From Planotetraspora kaengkrachanensis (GTDB lineage: Bacteria > Actinomycetota > Actinomycetes > Streptosporangiales > Streptosporangiaceae), in assembly GCF_016862895.1 (NCBI RefSeq), contig NZ_BONV01000050.1:26696-90695 (forward strand): a stretch of DNA of 64,000 nt. Reading direction: 5' to 3'. The notes under the pieces were generated by a model. That model did no database searches, was not told where the DNA came from, and saw only the letters and a program-made list of their open reading frames with translations. Shown here piece by piece: positions 18,437 to 26,093 of the stretch (position 1 is the stretch's first letter; each line of letters opens with the position of its first letter). The position numbers and the translations under genes were made by a program.

Positions 18437-19078
18437 TCAGAGGACGTGCGACCGCAGCAGGTCGACGTTCACATCTAGCAGCGAGGGCATGACGAGCCGG
18501 CCTTCCGCCGGCGCGATGGGGAGCACGCTCGGCACGGCCACGACCCGGCAGCCGGCCGCCGTCGCCGCGGCCACGCCGTTCGGCGAGTCCTCCAGGACGG
18601 CGCACCGCACCGGGTTCACCCCGAGCAGCGCCGCCGCGGTCAGGTAGGGCTCGGGGTCGGGCTTGGTCCGCGAGACGTCGTCCGCCGTCACGATCACCTC
18701 GAAGTGCTCGCGGCCGACGCCCTTCAGGACGGCGTCGGCGATCACCCGCAGGGAGGAGGTGACCAGCCCGATGCGGATCCCGTGGTCGCCCAGGCTGCGC
18801 AGGAGTTCGCCCGCGCCCGGCATCAGGACGACCCCCGTGGACAGGCGCCTCTCCATGCCCTCGATCAGCCACTCGCCGACGATCGCCGGATCGACGTCGG
18901 TCCGGGTCAGGGCCAGCATGTAGGCGACGGTCCGCTCCCAGGACCCCCCGACCAACTGCTCCTGGTGCTCCGGCCCCCAGGTTCCCCCGAGGCGGCCGAC
19001 GACCTCCTCCTCGACCTCGAACCAGACCCGCTCGGTGTCGACGAGCAGACCGTCCATGTCGAACAGCACAGCGTCCAC
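18437..19078 (-). CDS. HAD-superfamily hydrolase, subfamily IA (beta-phosphoglucomutase/phosphatase-like)
   Basis: This 213-residue cytoplasmic phosphatase-like enzyme has motif I DAVLFDMDGLLVDTE with the nucleophile and acid Asp pair. Motif II is the Ser/Thr of GLVTSS, motif III the Lys in SRTKPDPEPY, and motif IV LEDSPNG. A helical cap lies between motifs I and II. The GTG at 19078 is chosen because GAAGGGG precedes it; an in-frame start at 19228 adds unrelated low-complexity sequence. The substrate is a small phosphorylated metabolite of unknown identity. Confidence 0.88.
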   Translation of the reverse strand: MDAVLFDMDGLLVDTERVWFEVEEEVVGRLGGTWGPEHQEQLVGGSWERTVAYMLALTRTDVDPAIVGEWLIEGMERRLSTGVVLMPGAGELLRSLGDHGIRIGLVTSSLRVIADAVLKGVGREHFEVIVTADDVSRTKPDPEPYLTAAALLGVNPVRCAVLEDSPNGVAAATAAGCRVVAVPSVLPIAPAEGRLVMPSLLDVNVDLLRSHVL

Positions 19079-19118
19079 GAGACCCCTTCCCCCGGCTGAG
19101 CGCCTTCGTCGAGCAAGA

Positions 19119-19148
19119 GGGGGGACCCAACATGGTAGAGGTCCCCCC
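19119..19148 (-). terminator. Hairpin between metH and the HAD gene
   Basis: Nine-base arms (GGGGGGACC and complement) enclose a 12-base loop about 100 bases after the metH stop and 41 bases before the HAD start, on the strand both genes use. Confidence 0.45.
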
Positions 19149-19188
19149 GGAGCCTTCCTCACCCCGGGGAGCCGAGAGGAGTACGGCC

Positions 19189-19225
19189 CGGGCCGGGGAG
19201 GCGTCAACACCGCCGCCCCGGCCCG
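19189..19225 (-). terminator. Terminator hairpin after metH
   Basis: Ten-base arms (CGGGCCGGGG and complement) with a 17-base loop begin about 20 bases after the metH stop. It is GC-rich without a U-tail. Confidence 0.5.
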
Positions 19226-19246
19226 CATTCCGCGAAAGCCCGGAGG

Positions 19247-22200
19247 CTAGACGTTGAAGTACTTCGCCTCGGGATGATGGGTGATCAGCGCCGACGTGGC
19301 CTGCTCGGGGTGGAGCTGGAACTCCTCCGACAGGGTGACGCCGATGCGCGAAGGATCGAGCAGCTCCATGAGCTGAACCTGGTCCTCCAGGTTCGGGCAG
19401 GCCGGGTACCCGAAGGAGTAGCGGCAACCCGCGATGTTGACCTTGAGCATGTCGGCGAGCGACTCGTCGCCGCCGATGCCAAGCTCGGTCCGCACCCGTG
19501 CGTGCCAGTACTCCGCGAGGGCCTCGGTGAGCTGCACCGACAGACCATGGAGCTCCAGGTAGTCGCGGTAGGCGTCCTTCGCGAACAGCTCCGCGGCCGC
19601 CTCGCTGATCCGGCTGCCCATGGTGGCCACCTGGAAGGCGATGACGTCGACCTCTCCGGAGTCGCGCGACCGGAAGAAGTCGGACAGGCACAGGTGCCGG
19701 TCGCGCCGCTGGCGCGGGAAGGTGAACCGGGTCCGCTCGTTCCCCGCCTCGTCGAGGATGATCAGGTTGTCGCCCTCGCTCACGCACGGGAAGTACCCGT
19801 ACACGACGGCGGCCTCGAGGAGGTTCTCCGTCTGCAGCCGGTCGAGCCACATGCGCAGCCGCGGCCGGCCCTCGGTCTCCACGAGTTGCTCGTAAGAGGC
19901 CCCGTCGTCGCCGCGTGCTCCCTTGAGGCCCCACTGGCCCATGAACGTGGCCCGCTCGTCCAGGAAGGCCGCGTATTCGGCGAGCGGGATGCCCTTGACC
20001 ACCCGGTCGCCGAAGAACGGCGGCTTCGGCACGGGGTTGTCGGCCGCGACGTCGGAGCGGGCCGGCAGGTCCTCGACGGCGGTCCGGGTCAGGACCGCGC
20101 CGGTCTTCACCCGGCGCTCCCGCAGCGCGGGCAGCTCCGCCCCCTCCACGCCGCGCTTGACCGCCATGAAGGCGTCCATCAGCCGCAGCCCCTCGAACGC
20201 GTCCCTGGCGTACCTGACCTCGCCCTGGTAGAGATCGGCGAGGTCCTGCTCGACGTACGCCCTGGTCAGGGCGGCTCCACCCAGAAGGACCGGATACTTG
20301 TCCGAGATGCCCCGGGAGTTCATCTCCTCGAGGTTCTCCTTCATGATGACCGTCGATTTCACGAGAAGTCCGGACATGCCGATCACGTCGGCCTTCTCGT
20401 CGTCGGCGGCCTCGAGGATGGCCGACACCGGCTGCTTGATGCCGAGGTTCACGACCTCGTAGCCGTTGTTGGACAGGATGATGTCCACCAGGTTCTTGCC
20501 GATGTCGTGCACGTCGCCCTTGACCGTGGCGAGCACGATCCGGCCCTTGCTCACCCCGTCGACCCGGTCCATGTGCGGCTCGAGCTGCGCCACCGCGGTC
20601 TTCATGACCTCGGCCGACTGCAGCACGAACGGCAGCTGCATCTGACCGGAGCCGAACAGCTCGCCGACGGTCTTCATGCCGTCGAGCAGCACGTCGTTGA
20701 TGATCTCAAGGGCGGGCCGCTGGGTGAGCGCCTCGTCGAGGTCGCCCTCCAGGCCCTTCTTCTCCCCGTCGATGATGCGCCGCTTGAGCCGCTCCCACAG
20801 GGGGAGCCCGAGGAGCTCGGCGGCCTTGTCGGCCTTGAGCGCGGCGGCGTCCATGCCCTCGAACAGCTCCATGAAGCGCTGCAGCGGGTCGTAGCCCTCG
20901 CGGCGCCTGTCGTAGACGAGGTCGAGCGCCACCTGGCGCTGCTCGTCGGGGATCCGCACCATCGGGAGGATCTTGGAGGCGTGCACGATGGCCGAGTCGA
21001 GGCCGGCGTTGACGCACTCGTTGAGGAAGACCGAGTTGAGCACGATCCGCGCGGCCGGGTTGAGGCCGAAGGAGACGTTCGACAGGCCGAGCGTCGTCTG
21101 CACCGTGGGGTAACGCCGCTTGAGCTCGCGGATCGCCTCGATGGTCTCGATGCCGTCGCGGCGGGTCTCCTCCTGGCCGGTGGCGATGGGGAAGGTCAGG
21201 CAGTCGACGATGATGTCGGGGACCTGCATCCCCCAGTTCGTTACCAGGTCCTCGATGATCCGGGTGGCGACGCGGACCTTCCACTCGGCGGTGCGTGCCT
21301 GGCCCTCCTCGTCGATGGTCAGCGCGACCACGGCGGCGCCGTGCTCCTTGACCAGGCGCATCACCTTGGTGAAGCGGGAGTCGGGCCCGTCGCCGTCCTC
21401 GTAGTTGACCGAGTTGACGACAGCGCGGCCGCCGAGCATCTCCAGGCCGGCCTCGATGACCGCGGGCTCGGTCGAGTCGATAACGATCGGCAGGGTCGAG
21501 GCGGTGGCGAAGCGGAACGCCAGCTCCTTCATGTCCGCCACGCCGTCGCGGCCGACGTAGTCGACGCACAGGTCGAGCATGTGGGCGCCGTCGCGGGCCT
21601 GCGCCCTGGCGATGTCGACGCACTCCTCGTAGTTCCCGGCGAGCATGGCCTCGCGGAACGCCTTGGAGCCGTTGGCGTTGGTCCGCTCCCCGATCGCGAG
21701 GTAGGAGGTGTCCTGGCGGAAGGGGACGTGCTGGTACAGCGAGGCCGCCCCCGCCTCCGGGCGGGGGCGCCGGGCGGCGCGTTCCTTGCCTGCGTTGCGC
21801 TCGACGACCTTGCGCAGGTGCTCGGGCGTCGTGCCGCAGCATCCGCCGATCAGGGCGAGGCCGTAGTCGCGGGTGAAGCCCTCGTGGGCGTCGGCGAGCT
21901 CGTCGGGGGTGAGGGGGTAGTGGGCCCCCTCGGAGGTGAGCTGGGGAAGGCCGGCGTTCGGCATGCACGACAGCGGCAGGCGGGCGTGCTTGGCGAGGTA
22001 GCGCAGGTGCTCGCTCATCTCGGCCGGCCCGGTGGCGCAGTTGAGGCCGATCAGGTCGACGCCCAGCGGTTCGATGACCGTCAGCGCCGCGCCGATCTCC
22101 GAGCCCAGCAGCATCGCGCCGTTGGTCTCGATGGTGACCTGCGTGATGATCGGCACGTCGCGGCCCGCTTCGGCGATCGCCCGCTTCGCGCCGACGACGG

Positions 22201-22711
22201 CCGCCTTGACCTGGAGCAGGTCCTGGCACGTCTCGATGATCAGGGCGTCCGCCCCGCCCGCGATCAGGCCGGCGGCGTTCTCCCGGTAGGCGTCGCGCAA
22301 CGTCATGTACGGCAGGTGGCCCAGGGTGGGGAGCTTGGTGCCCGGCCCCATGGAGCCGAGGACGAACCGGGGGTGTTCGGCCGTCGACCACGTGTCGGCC
22401 TGCTCCCTGGCCAGCCTCGCGCCCGCCTCGGAGAGCTCGAAGATCCGGTCGGCGATGCCGTACTCGCCGAGAGCCGCCTGGTTGGCGTTGAACGTGTTGG
22501 TCTCGACGCAGTCGACGCCCACCGCGAGATACGCGTCGTGAACGGCTCTGACGATGTCGGGACGGCTCACGTTGAGCACGTCGTTGCAGCCCTCGTGGCC
22601 CTGGAAGTCGTCCAGGGTGGGGTCGTAGGACTGCAGCATCGTCCCCATGGCCCCGTCGGCGACCAAGACTCGCTCGGTCAGCGCTTCGCGGAAGGAGGGT
22701 CTGCTGGTCAT
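19247..22711 (-). CDS. metH: Cobalamin-dependent methionine synthase
   Basis: This 1154-residue enzyme moves a methyl group from methyltetrahydrofolate through cobalamin to homocysteine. Four modules are visible in order: the homocysteine-binding domain with zinc cysteines (LNCATGP, GGCCGTTPEHL), the pterin-binding domain (GERTNANGSKAF, DLCVDYVGRDG), the B12 domain with DxHxxG (VKGDVHDIGKNL), and the reactivation domain (RYSFGYPACPN). It is a little shorter than the E. coli enzyme (about 1227). The ATG at 22711 lies seven bases after a TAGGCT box, with no Shine-Dalgarno. No cobalamin riboswitch fits in the short upstream region. Confidence 0.97.
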   Translation of the reverse strand: MTSRPSFREALTERVLVADGAMGTMLQSYDPTLDDFQGHEGCNDVLNVSRPDIVRAVHDAYLAVGVDCVETNTFNANQAALGEYGIADRIFELSEAGARLAREQADTWSTAEHPRFVLGSMGPGTKLPTLGHLPYMTLRDAYRENAAGLIAGGADALIIETCQDLLQVKAAVVGAKRAIAEAGRDVPIITQVTIETNGAMLLGSEIGAALTVIEPLGVDLIGLNCATGPAEMSEHLRYLAKHARLPLSCMPNAGLPQLTSEGAHYPLTPDELADAHEGFTRDYGLALIGGCCGTTPEHLRKVVERNAGKERAARRPRPEAGAASLYQHVPFRQDTSYLAIGERTNANGSKAFREAMLAGNYEECVDIARAQARDGAHMLDLCVDYVGRDGVADMKELAFRFATASTLPIVIDSTEPAVIEAGLEMLGGRAVVNSVNYEDGDGPDSRFTKVMRLVKEHGAAVVALTIDEEGQARTAEWKVRVATRIIEDLVTNWGMQVPDIIVDCLTFPIATGQEETRRDGIETIEAIRELKRRYPTVQTTLGLSNVSFGLNPAARIVLNSVFLNECVNAGLDSAIVHASKILPMVRIPDEQRQVALDLVYDRRREGYDPLQRFMELFEGMDAAALKADKAAELLGLPLWERLKRRIIDGEKKGLEGDLDEALTQRPALEIINDVLLDGMKTVGELFGSGQMQLPFVLQSAEVMKTAVAQLEPHMDRVDGVSKGRIVLATVKGDVHDIGKNLVDIILSNNGYEVVNLGIKQPVSAILEAADDEKADVIGMSGLLVKSTVIMKENLEEMNSRGISDKYPVLLGGAALTRAYVEQDLADLYQGEVRYARDAFEGLRLMDAFMAVKRGVEGAELPALRERRVKTGAVLTRTAVEDLPARSDVAADNPVPKPPFFGDRVVKGIPLAEYAAFLDERATFMGQWGLKGARGDDGASYEQLVETEGRPRLRMWLDRLQTENLLEAAVVYGYFPCVSEGDNLIILDEAGNERTRFTFPRQRRDRHLCLSDFFRSRDSGEVDVIAFQVATMGSRISEAAAELFAKDAYRDYLELHGLSVQLTEALAEYWHARVRTELGIGGDESLADMLKVNIAGCRYSFGYPACPNLEDQVQLMELLDPSRIGVTLSEEFQLHPEQATSALITHHPEAKYFNV

Positions 22712-22724
22712 GCGTCAAAGCCTA
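22712..22724 (-). promoter_or_regulatory. Leaderless -10 box of metH
   Basis: TAGGCT on the minus strand (22719-22724) is followed by seven bases and the ATG at 22711. Confidence 0.6.
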
Positions 22725-22894
22725 TCGGCTGGGTGTCATGACAAATTCCACATGATCTCCCTTGGCGGCGTCGTGTCCCCTGTGTTTCCGGGCACAACGA
22801 AGGCCCGGTGATGTTCGTGGGTGACGCCCGGGTACCCTCACCGAATAGTCTTGGGTTGAACGATAAATCAGTGGCCCAGTTAGGGAGGCGGCGC

Positions 22895-23749
22895 GTGATC
22901 GAGTTCGAAGGGCTCCCTGAGCTCGTCGACCCGGTGCTCATCGCCGCGTTCGAGGGGTGGAACGACGCAGGTGAGGCCTCAAGCGGCGTCATCGCCCACC
23001 TCGAGACGATGTGGAAGGCGATCCCGCTCGTCGAGCTGGACCCGGAGGATTATTACGACTTCCAGGTGACCCGGCCGATCGTGGAGCTCGGTGAGGGTCT
23101 CACCCGGTCCATCATCTGGCCGACCACCCGTCTGCTGCTCGCCCGCCCGCCGGGCGCCAAGCGCGACGTGGTGCTCCTGCGCGGCATCGAGCCCAACATG
23201 CGCTGGCGCTCGTTCTGCGCCGAGATCGTCGGGCTCTGCCACGACCTGGGCGTCGACCTGGCGATCCTGCTCGGCGCGCTGCTCAACGACTCCCCGCACA
23301 CCCGCCCGGTCCCGGTGGTCGGGTCCGTGAGCGATCCCGGGCTCGCCCGGGCGCTCAACCTGGAGCTGACCAAGTACGAGGGGCCCACCGGCATCGTGGG
23401 CGTGCTCCAGCACTCGCTCGGCTCCGCCGGGCTGCAGGCCATGTCGCTGTGGGCGTCGATCCCCCACTACGTGGCCCAGCCGCCCAACCCGAAGGCCACG
23501 CTGGCGCTGCTGCGCCGGATCGAGGACATGCTCGACATCCCCATGCCGTACGGCGAGCTGGCCGAGGAGGCCCGCGCCTGGGAGCACGGGGTCGACGAGC
23601 TGGCATCCCAGGACTCCGAGGTCGCGGAGTACGTCAAGGAGCTCGAGGAGCGCAAGGACGCGGCCGAACTGCCCGAGGCGAGCGGCGACGCCATCGCGGC
23701 CGAGTTCGAGCGGTACCTGCGCCGCCGGGACCGCGGCACCGACGGCTGA
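22895..23749 (+). CDS. PAC2-family protein (proteasome assembly chaperone fold)
   Basis: This 284-residue actinobacterial PAC2 protein has an N-terminus EFEGLPELVDPVLIAAFEGWNDAGEAS that is characteristic of the family, a Rossmann-like core and an acidic C-terminal helix (ELEERKDAAELPEASGD). The GTG at 22895 is chosen because TTAGGGAGG lies eight bases before it; an in-frame ATG at 22808 would overlap the promoter region. It is divergent from metH. A TAGTCT box near 22847 could be its -10. Members may assist the actinobacterial proteasome or other assemblies; no direct role is shown here. Confidence 0.85.
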   Translation: MIEFEGLPELVDPVLIAAFEGWNDAGEASSGVIAHLETMWKAIPLVELDPEDYYDFQVTRPIVELGEGLTRSIIWPTTRLLLARPPGAKRDVVLLRGIEPNMRWRSFCAEIVGLCHDLGVDLAILLGALLNDSPHTRPVPVVGSVSDPGLARALNLELTKYEGPTGIVGVLQHSLGSAGLQAMSLWASIPHYVAQPPNPKATLALLRRIEDMLDIPMPYGELAEEARAWEHGVDELASQDSEVAEYVKELEERKDAAELPEASGDAIAAEFERYLRRRDRGTDG

Positions 23750-23782
23750 CCGGCCCGCCGCGGCCGCCTGGCCACCCGGCCG

Positions 23783-24574
23783 TCACGCGTCAGATGCGCC
23801 TGTGACGCCGGGGCCGCCCGGCGGCGGGAAGTCCGCGGTCAGGGACAGGCTCGGTAGGCGCCGGGCCCGGACCGGCCGGACCGGCGACACCGGGTGTCCG
23901 GCGACGACGGCCCGGTCGAACCTCCGCCACACCAGTGCCGCCACGTCGTCGTCGACGCCGATGGGGGCGCCGACCGCGTCGGCCCCCGAAGCGATCAGGC
24001 GTTCGTGGAAGTGCCCCGGAGCCAGCAGGTAGGACGCGATCACGGTCCGCGGGGCGGGCCCGGATCTGATCCGTTCCAGTGCCTGGTCCACCGTCGGGGT
24101 CCCGGCCGAGGCGAAGGCCGCCGTCACCGGGCGCGAAAGCCGTACGGAGAGCAGCCGGGCGGCGGCCCTGACGTCCTCGAGCGCGGCCGGGTCCGACGAG
24201 CCGGCCGCCCCGAGGACGACGGCGTCGCACGACCGCAGGCCCGCGGCCACGAGCCGCCGGGCGAGGACCGCGGTCAGCAGCGGGTGCGGCCCGAGCTGCC
24301 CGGTGACCCGCGCGTCCGGCCGGGTCCGCGCGATCACGGACGGCAGGTCGATGTGCACGTGGTATCCCCCGGCGAGCAGCAGCGGGACGACCACCACGGG
24401 CCCGGGCACGGCGGCCAGCACGTCGATGAGGGCGGGCGAGCTGAGCTCAAGGAAGCCGAGCTCCACCCGCCGGCCGGGGCGGGCCCGGCGCACCAGCTCC
24501 GCGAGGGAGCGCATGACGGACCCCCACTCCTCGCCGCGGGCCCCGTGCGCAGCGAGGACGAGGGTGGCCGTCAT
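23783..24574 (-). CDS. Sirohydrochlorin ferrochelatase/cobaltochelatase-like (CbiX/SirB family)
   Basis: This 263-residue class II chelatase is predicted to insert Fe2+ into sirohydrochlorin to make the sirohaem required by NirB. Two CbiX half-domains are fused in tandem. The first has LVLAAHGARGEEW and VVVPLLLAGGYHVHIDLP, with the metal-binding His residues of AAHG and YHVHID. The second keeps VVLGAAGSSDP and SYLLAPGHFHERL. It is the last gene of the nitrate operon and its start overlaps the previous stop by four bases (24571-24574), so it is translated with the reductase genes. Confidence 0.85.
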   Translation of the reverse strand: MTATLVLAAHGARGEEWGSVMRSLAELVRRARPGRRVELGFLELSSPALIDVLAAVPGPVVVVPLLLAGGYHVHIDLPSVIARTRPDARVTGQLGPHPLLTAVLARRLVAAGLRSCDAVVLGAAGSSDPAALEDVRAAARLLSVRLSRPVTAAFASAGTPTVDQALERIRSGPAPRTVIASYLLAPGHFHERLIASGADAVGAPIGVDDDVAALVWRRFDRAVVAGHPVSPVRPVRARRLPSLSLTADFPPPGGPGVTGASDA

Positions 24575-25734
24575 CGTTCGTCCCGGCCGACGGCCAGGCG
24601 GTAGCCCCGCTTGACCACCGTCTCCACGATGCCGGAGGGGCCGAGCGCCCGGCGCAGGCGGGTGATCGCCATCTCCACCGCGTGCTCGGCCGAGTCGCGC
24701 GACGGGCCGCCTGGCAGGACCATGCGCAGTTCCGCGCGGGCGACCACGTGGCCCGGCCGCTCGGCGAGCCGCTTGAGGACCGACATGGGCGCCGGAGGCA
24801 GCGGTTTGAGCTCGCCGTCGACGACCACCGCGTGCCCGCGGATCTCCAGGTCGTGGCCGCCCGCGACGATCCGCGTGACGCCGTTCACGGGCAGGTGACG
24901 GGCCAGGGTGCGGGCGAGCGCGCCGAGCCTGGGCCGGTCGGGCCGGACGACCCGCACGCCCCTGGCCTCCAGCGGGGCGGAGGTGACCGAGCCCACGCAG
25001 GCGGCGACCACATGCGAGTTGAAGGCCGCGATCAGCGGCTCCTCCAGGCCGTCGGCACGGGCGGCGTTCAGCATGGCGATCACCGCGGGGGCGCTGGTGA
25101 ACGCCACCGCGTCCACCGAGCCCGTGACGGCCTGGCTCACCAGGCGGCGCAGCGGCGAGGTGTCACGGTAGGGCAGCCATCGGTAGACGGGCACCTCGAT
25201 GACCTCGGCGCCGGCCTCCCGCAACGCGGCGACGAACCCGGTCAGCGGCTCTCCGTGCAACTGCACGGCGATGCGGCGGCCGCGGAGGTCCTGGGCCAGG
25301 AGGTAGTCCTTCACCTCCTCGCAGGACTCCGTGGCGGGCGTCCAGAAGTCGGTCAGCCCGGCCGCCCGGACCGCCCCGAGCGCCTTGGGCCCCCGGGGAA
25401 GCAGCCGGGCCGCCTCGAAATGGAGGGCGATGTCGGCGGACAGCCCCCATCCTTCGGTCGCGGCCATCCATCCGCGCAGGCCGACGCCCGTGGTGATCAC
25501 CACGTAGTCGACCGGAGCCTCCAGGCAGGCGCGGGTGGCCGCGAGCAGGCCGGTGTCCTCGGCCAGGGGCACCAGGCGGATGGCGGGCGCCTGGATCACA
25601 CGAGCGCCGCGGCGCTCCAGCAGCGCGGAGAACTCCTCGCGACGCCGCGTCGCGGTCACCCCGATGGTGAACCCGGCCAGCGCGTCGGGCGCCGTCTCAG
25701 GCGCGACAAGGGGATCGTCCAGAAGCGCGGTCAT
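24571..25734 (-). CDS. nnaR: HemD-like uroporphyrinogen-III synthase fused to OmpR-type winged helix (NnaR-type regulator)
   Basis: This 387-residue fusion protein has residues of about 20-270 matching uroporphyrinogen-III synthase (IGVTATRRREEFSALL, VDYVVITTGVGLRGWM, VDAVAFTSAPAV). Residues of about 295-385 form an OmpR/PhoB-type winged helix ending in ETVVKRGYRLAVG. Proteins of this design in mycobacteria and Streptomyces (NnaR) cooperate with GlnR to activate nitrate and nitrite genes. Its position inside the operon it may control suggests feedback linked to tetrapyrrole supply. Whether the synthase half is still catalytic is unknown. It overlaps nirD and the chelatase by four bases each. 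Confidence 0.85.
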   Translation of the reverse strand: MTALLDDPLVAPETAPDALAGFTIGVTATRRREEFSALLERRGARVIQAPAIRLVPLAEDTGLLAATRACLEAPVDYVVITTGVGLRGWMAATEGWGLSADIALHFEAARLLPRGPKALGAVRAAGLTDFWTPATESCEEVKDYLLAQDLRGRRIAVQLHGEPLTGFVAALREAGAEVIEVPVYRWLPYRDTSPLRRLVSQAVTGSVDAVAFTSAPAVIAMLNAARADGLEEPLIAAFNSHVVAACVGSVTSAPLEARGVRVVRPDRPRLGALARTLARHLPVNGVTRIVAGGHDLEIRGHAVVVDGELKPLPPAPMSVLKRLAERPGHVVARAELRMVLPGGPSRDSAEHAVEMAITRLRRALGPSGIVETVVKRGYRLAVGRDER

Positions 25735-26093
25735 GCCACGCTCACCTCCACGGTTTCGTCGTTGACGCGAATCGGATAAGTCGGGACGACGACCGCGGGG
25801 TCGTCGACGCAGGCACCCGTGACGAGGGAGAAGACCTGCTTGTGCATGGGGGATGCCACGCAGGGTTCGCCGTTCCTGGTTCCGACGATGCCCCGGGACA
25901 TCACGTGGGCCCCGCTGTACGGGTCGCGGTTCCCGAGCGCGTACAGCCCTCCGTCGAACGTCAGGAAGACCGCCACCTGGTGCCGGCCGACCAGGGCCGC
26001 CACGCCGCGTTCGGCGGTGAGGTCGGCGTGGCGGCAGACCCGCGTCCAGGTGCCGTTCTCGGCGGTCGCGTGGGTCTCGGCGGGCGTGGTCAT
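25731..26093 (-). CDS. nirD: Assimilatory nitrite reductase small subunit
   Basis: This 120-residue partner of NirB has a Rieske-like beta fold (FLTFDGGLYALGNRDPYSGAHVMSRGIVG, PMHKQVFSLVTGACVDDP) but lacks the Cys-His pairs of true Rieske proteins, as is normal for NirD. The ATG at 26093 overlaps the nirB stop (26090-26093). The residues before the fold are a short variable tail. It supports NADH-dependent six-electron reduction of nitrite to ammonium in the cytoplasm. Confidence 0.93.
   Translation of the reverse strand: MTTPAETHATAENGTWTRVCRHADLTAERGVAALVGRHQVAVFLTFDGGLYALGNRDPYSGAHVMSRGIVGTRNGEPCVASPMHKQVFSLVTGACVDDPAVVVPTYPIRVNDETVEVSVA

Noticed and set aside
19274..22741. 1155-residue plus-strand reading frame opposite metH
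   Set aside because: Low-complexity Arg/Val/Gly/His composition and perfect overlap with a well-conserved metH.
22712..22894. Cobalamin riboswitch ahead of metH
   Set aside because: The -10 box lies seven bases from the ATG, leaving no leader, and I see no B12-box-like sequence.
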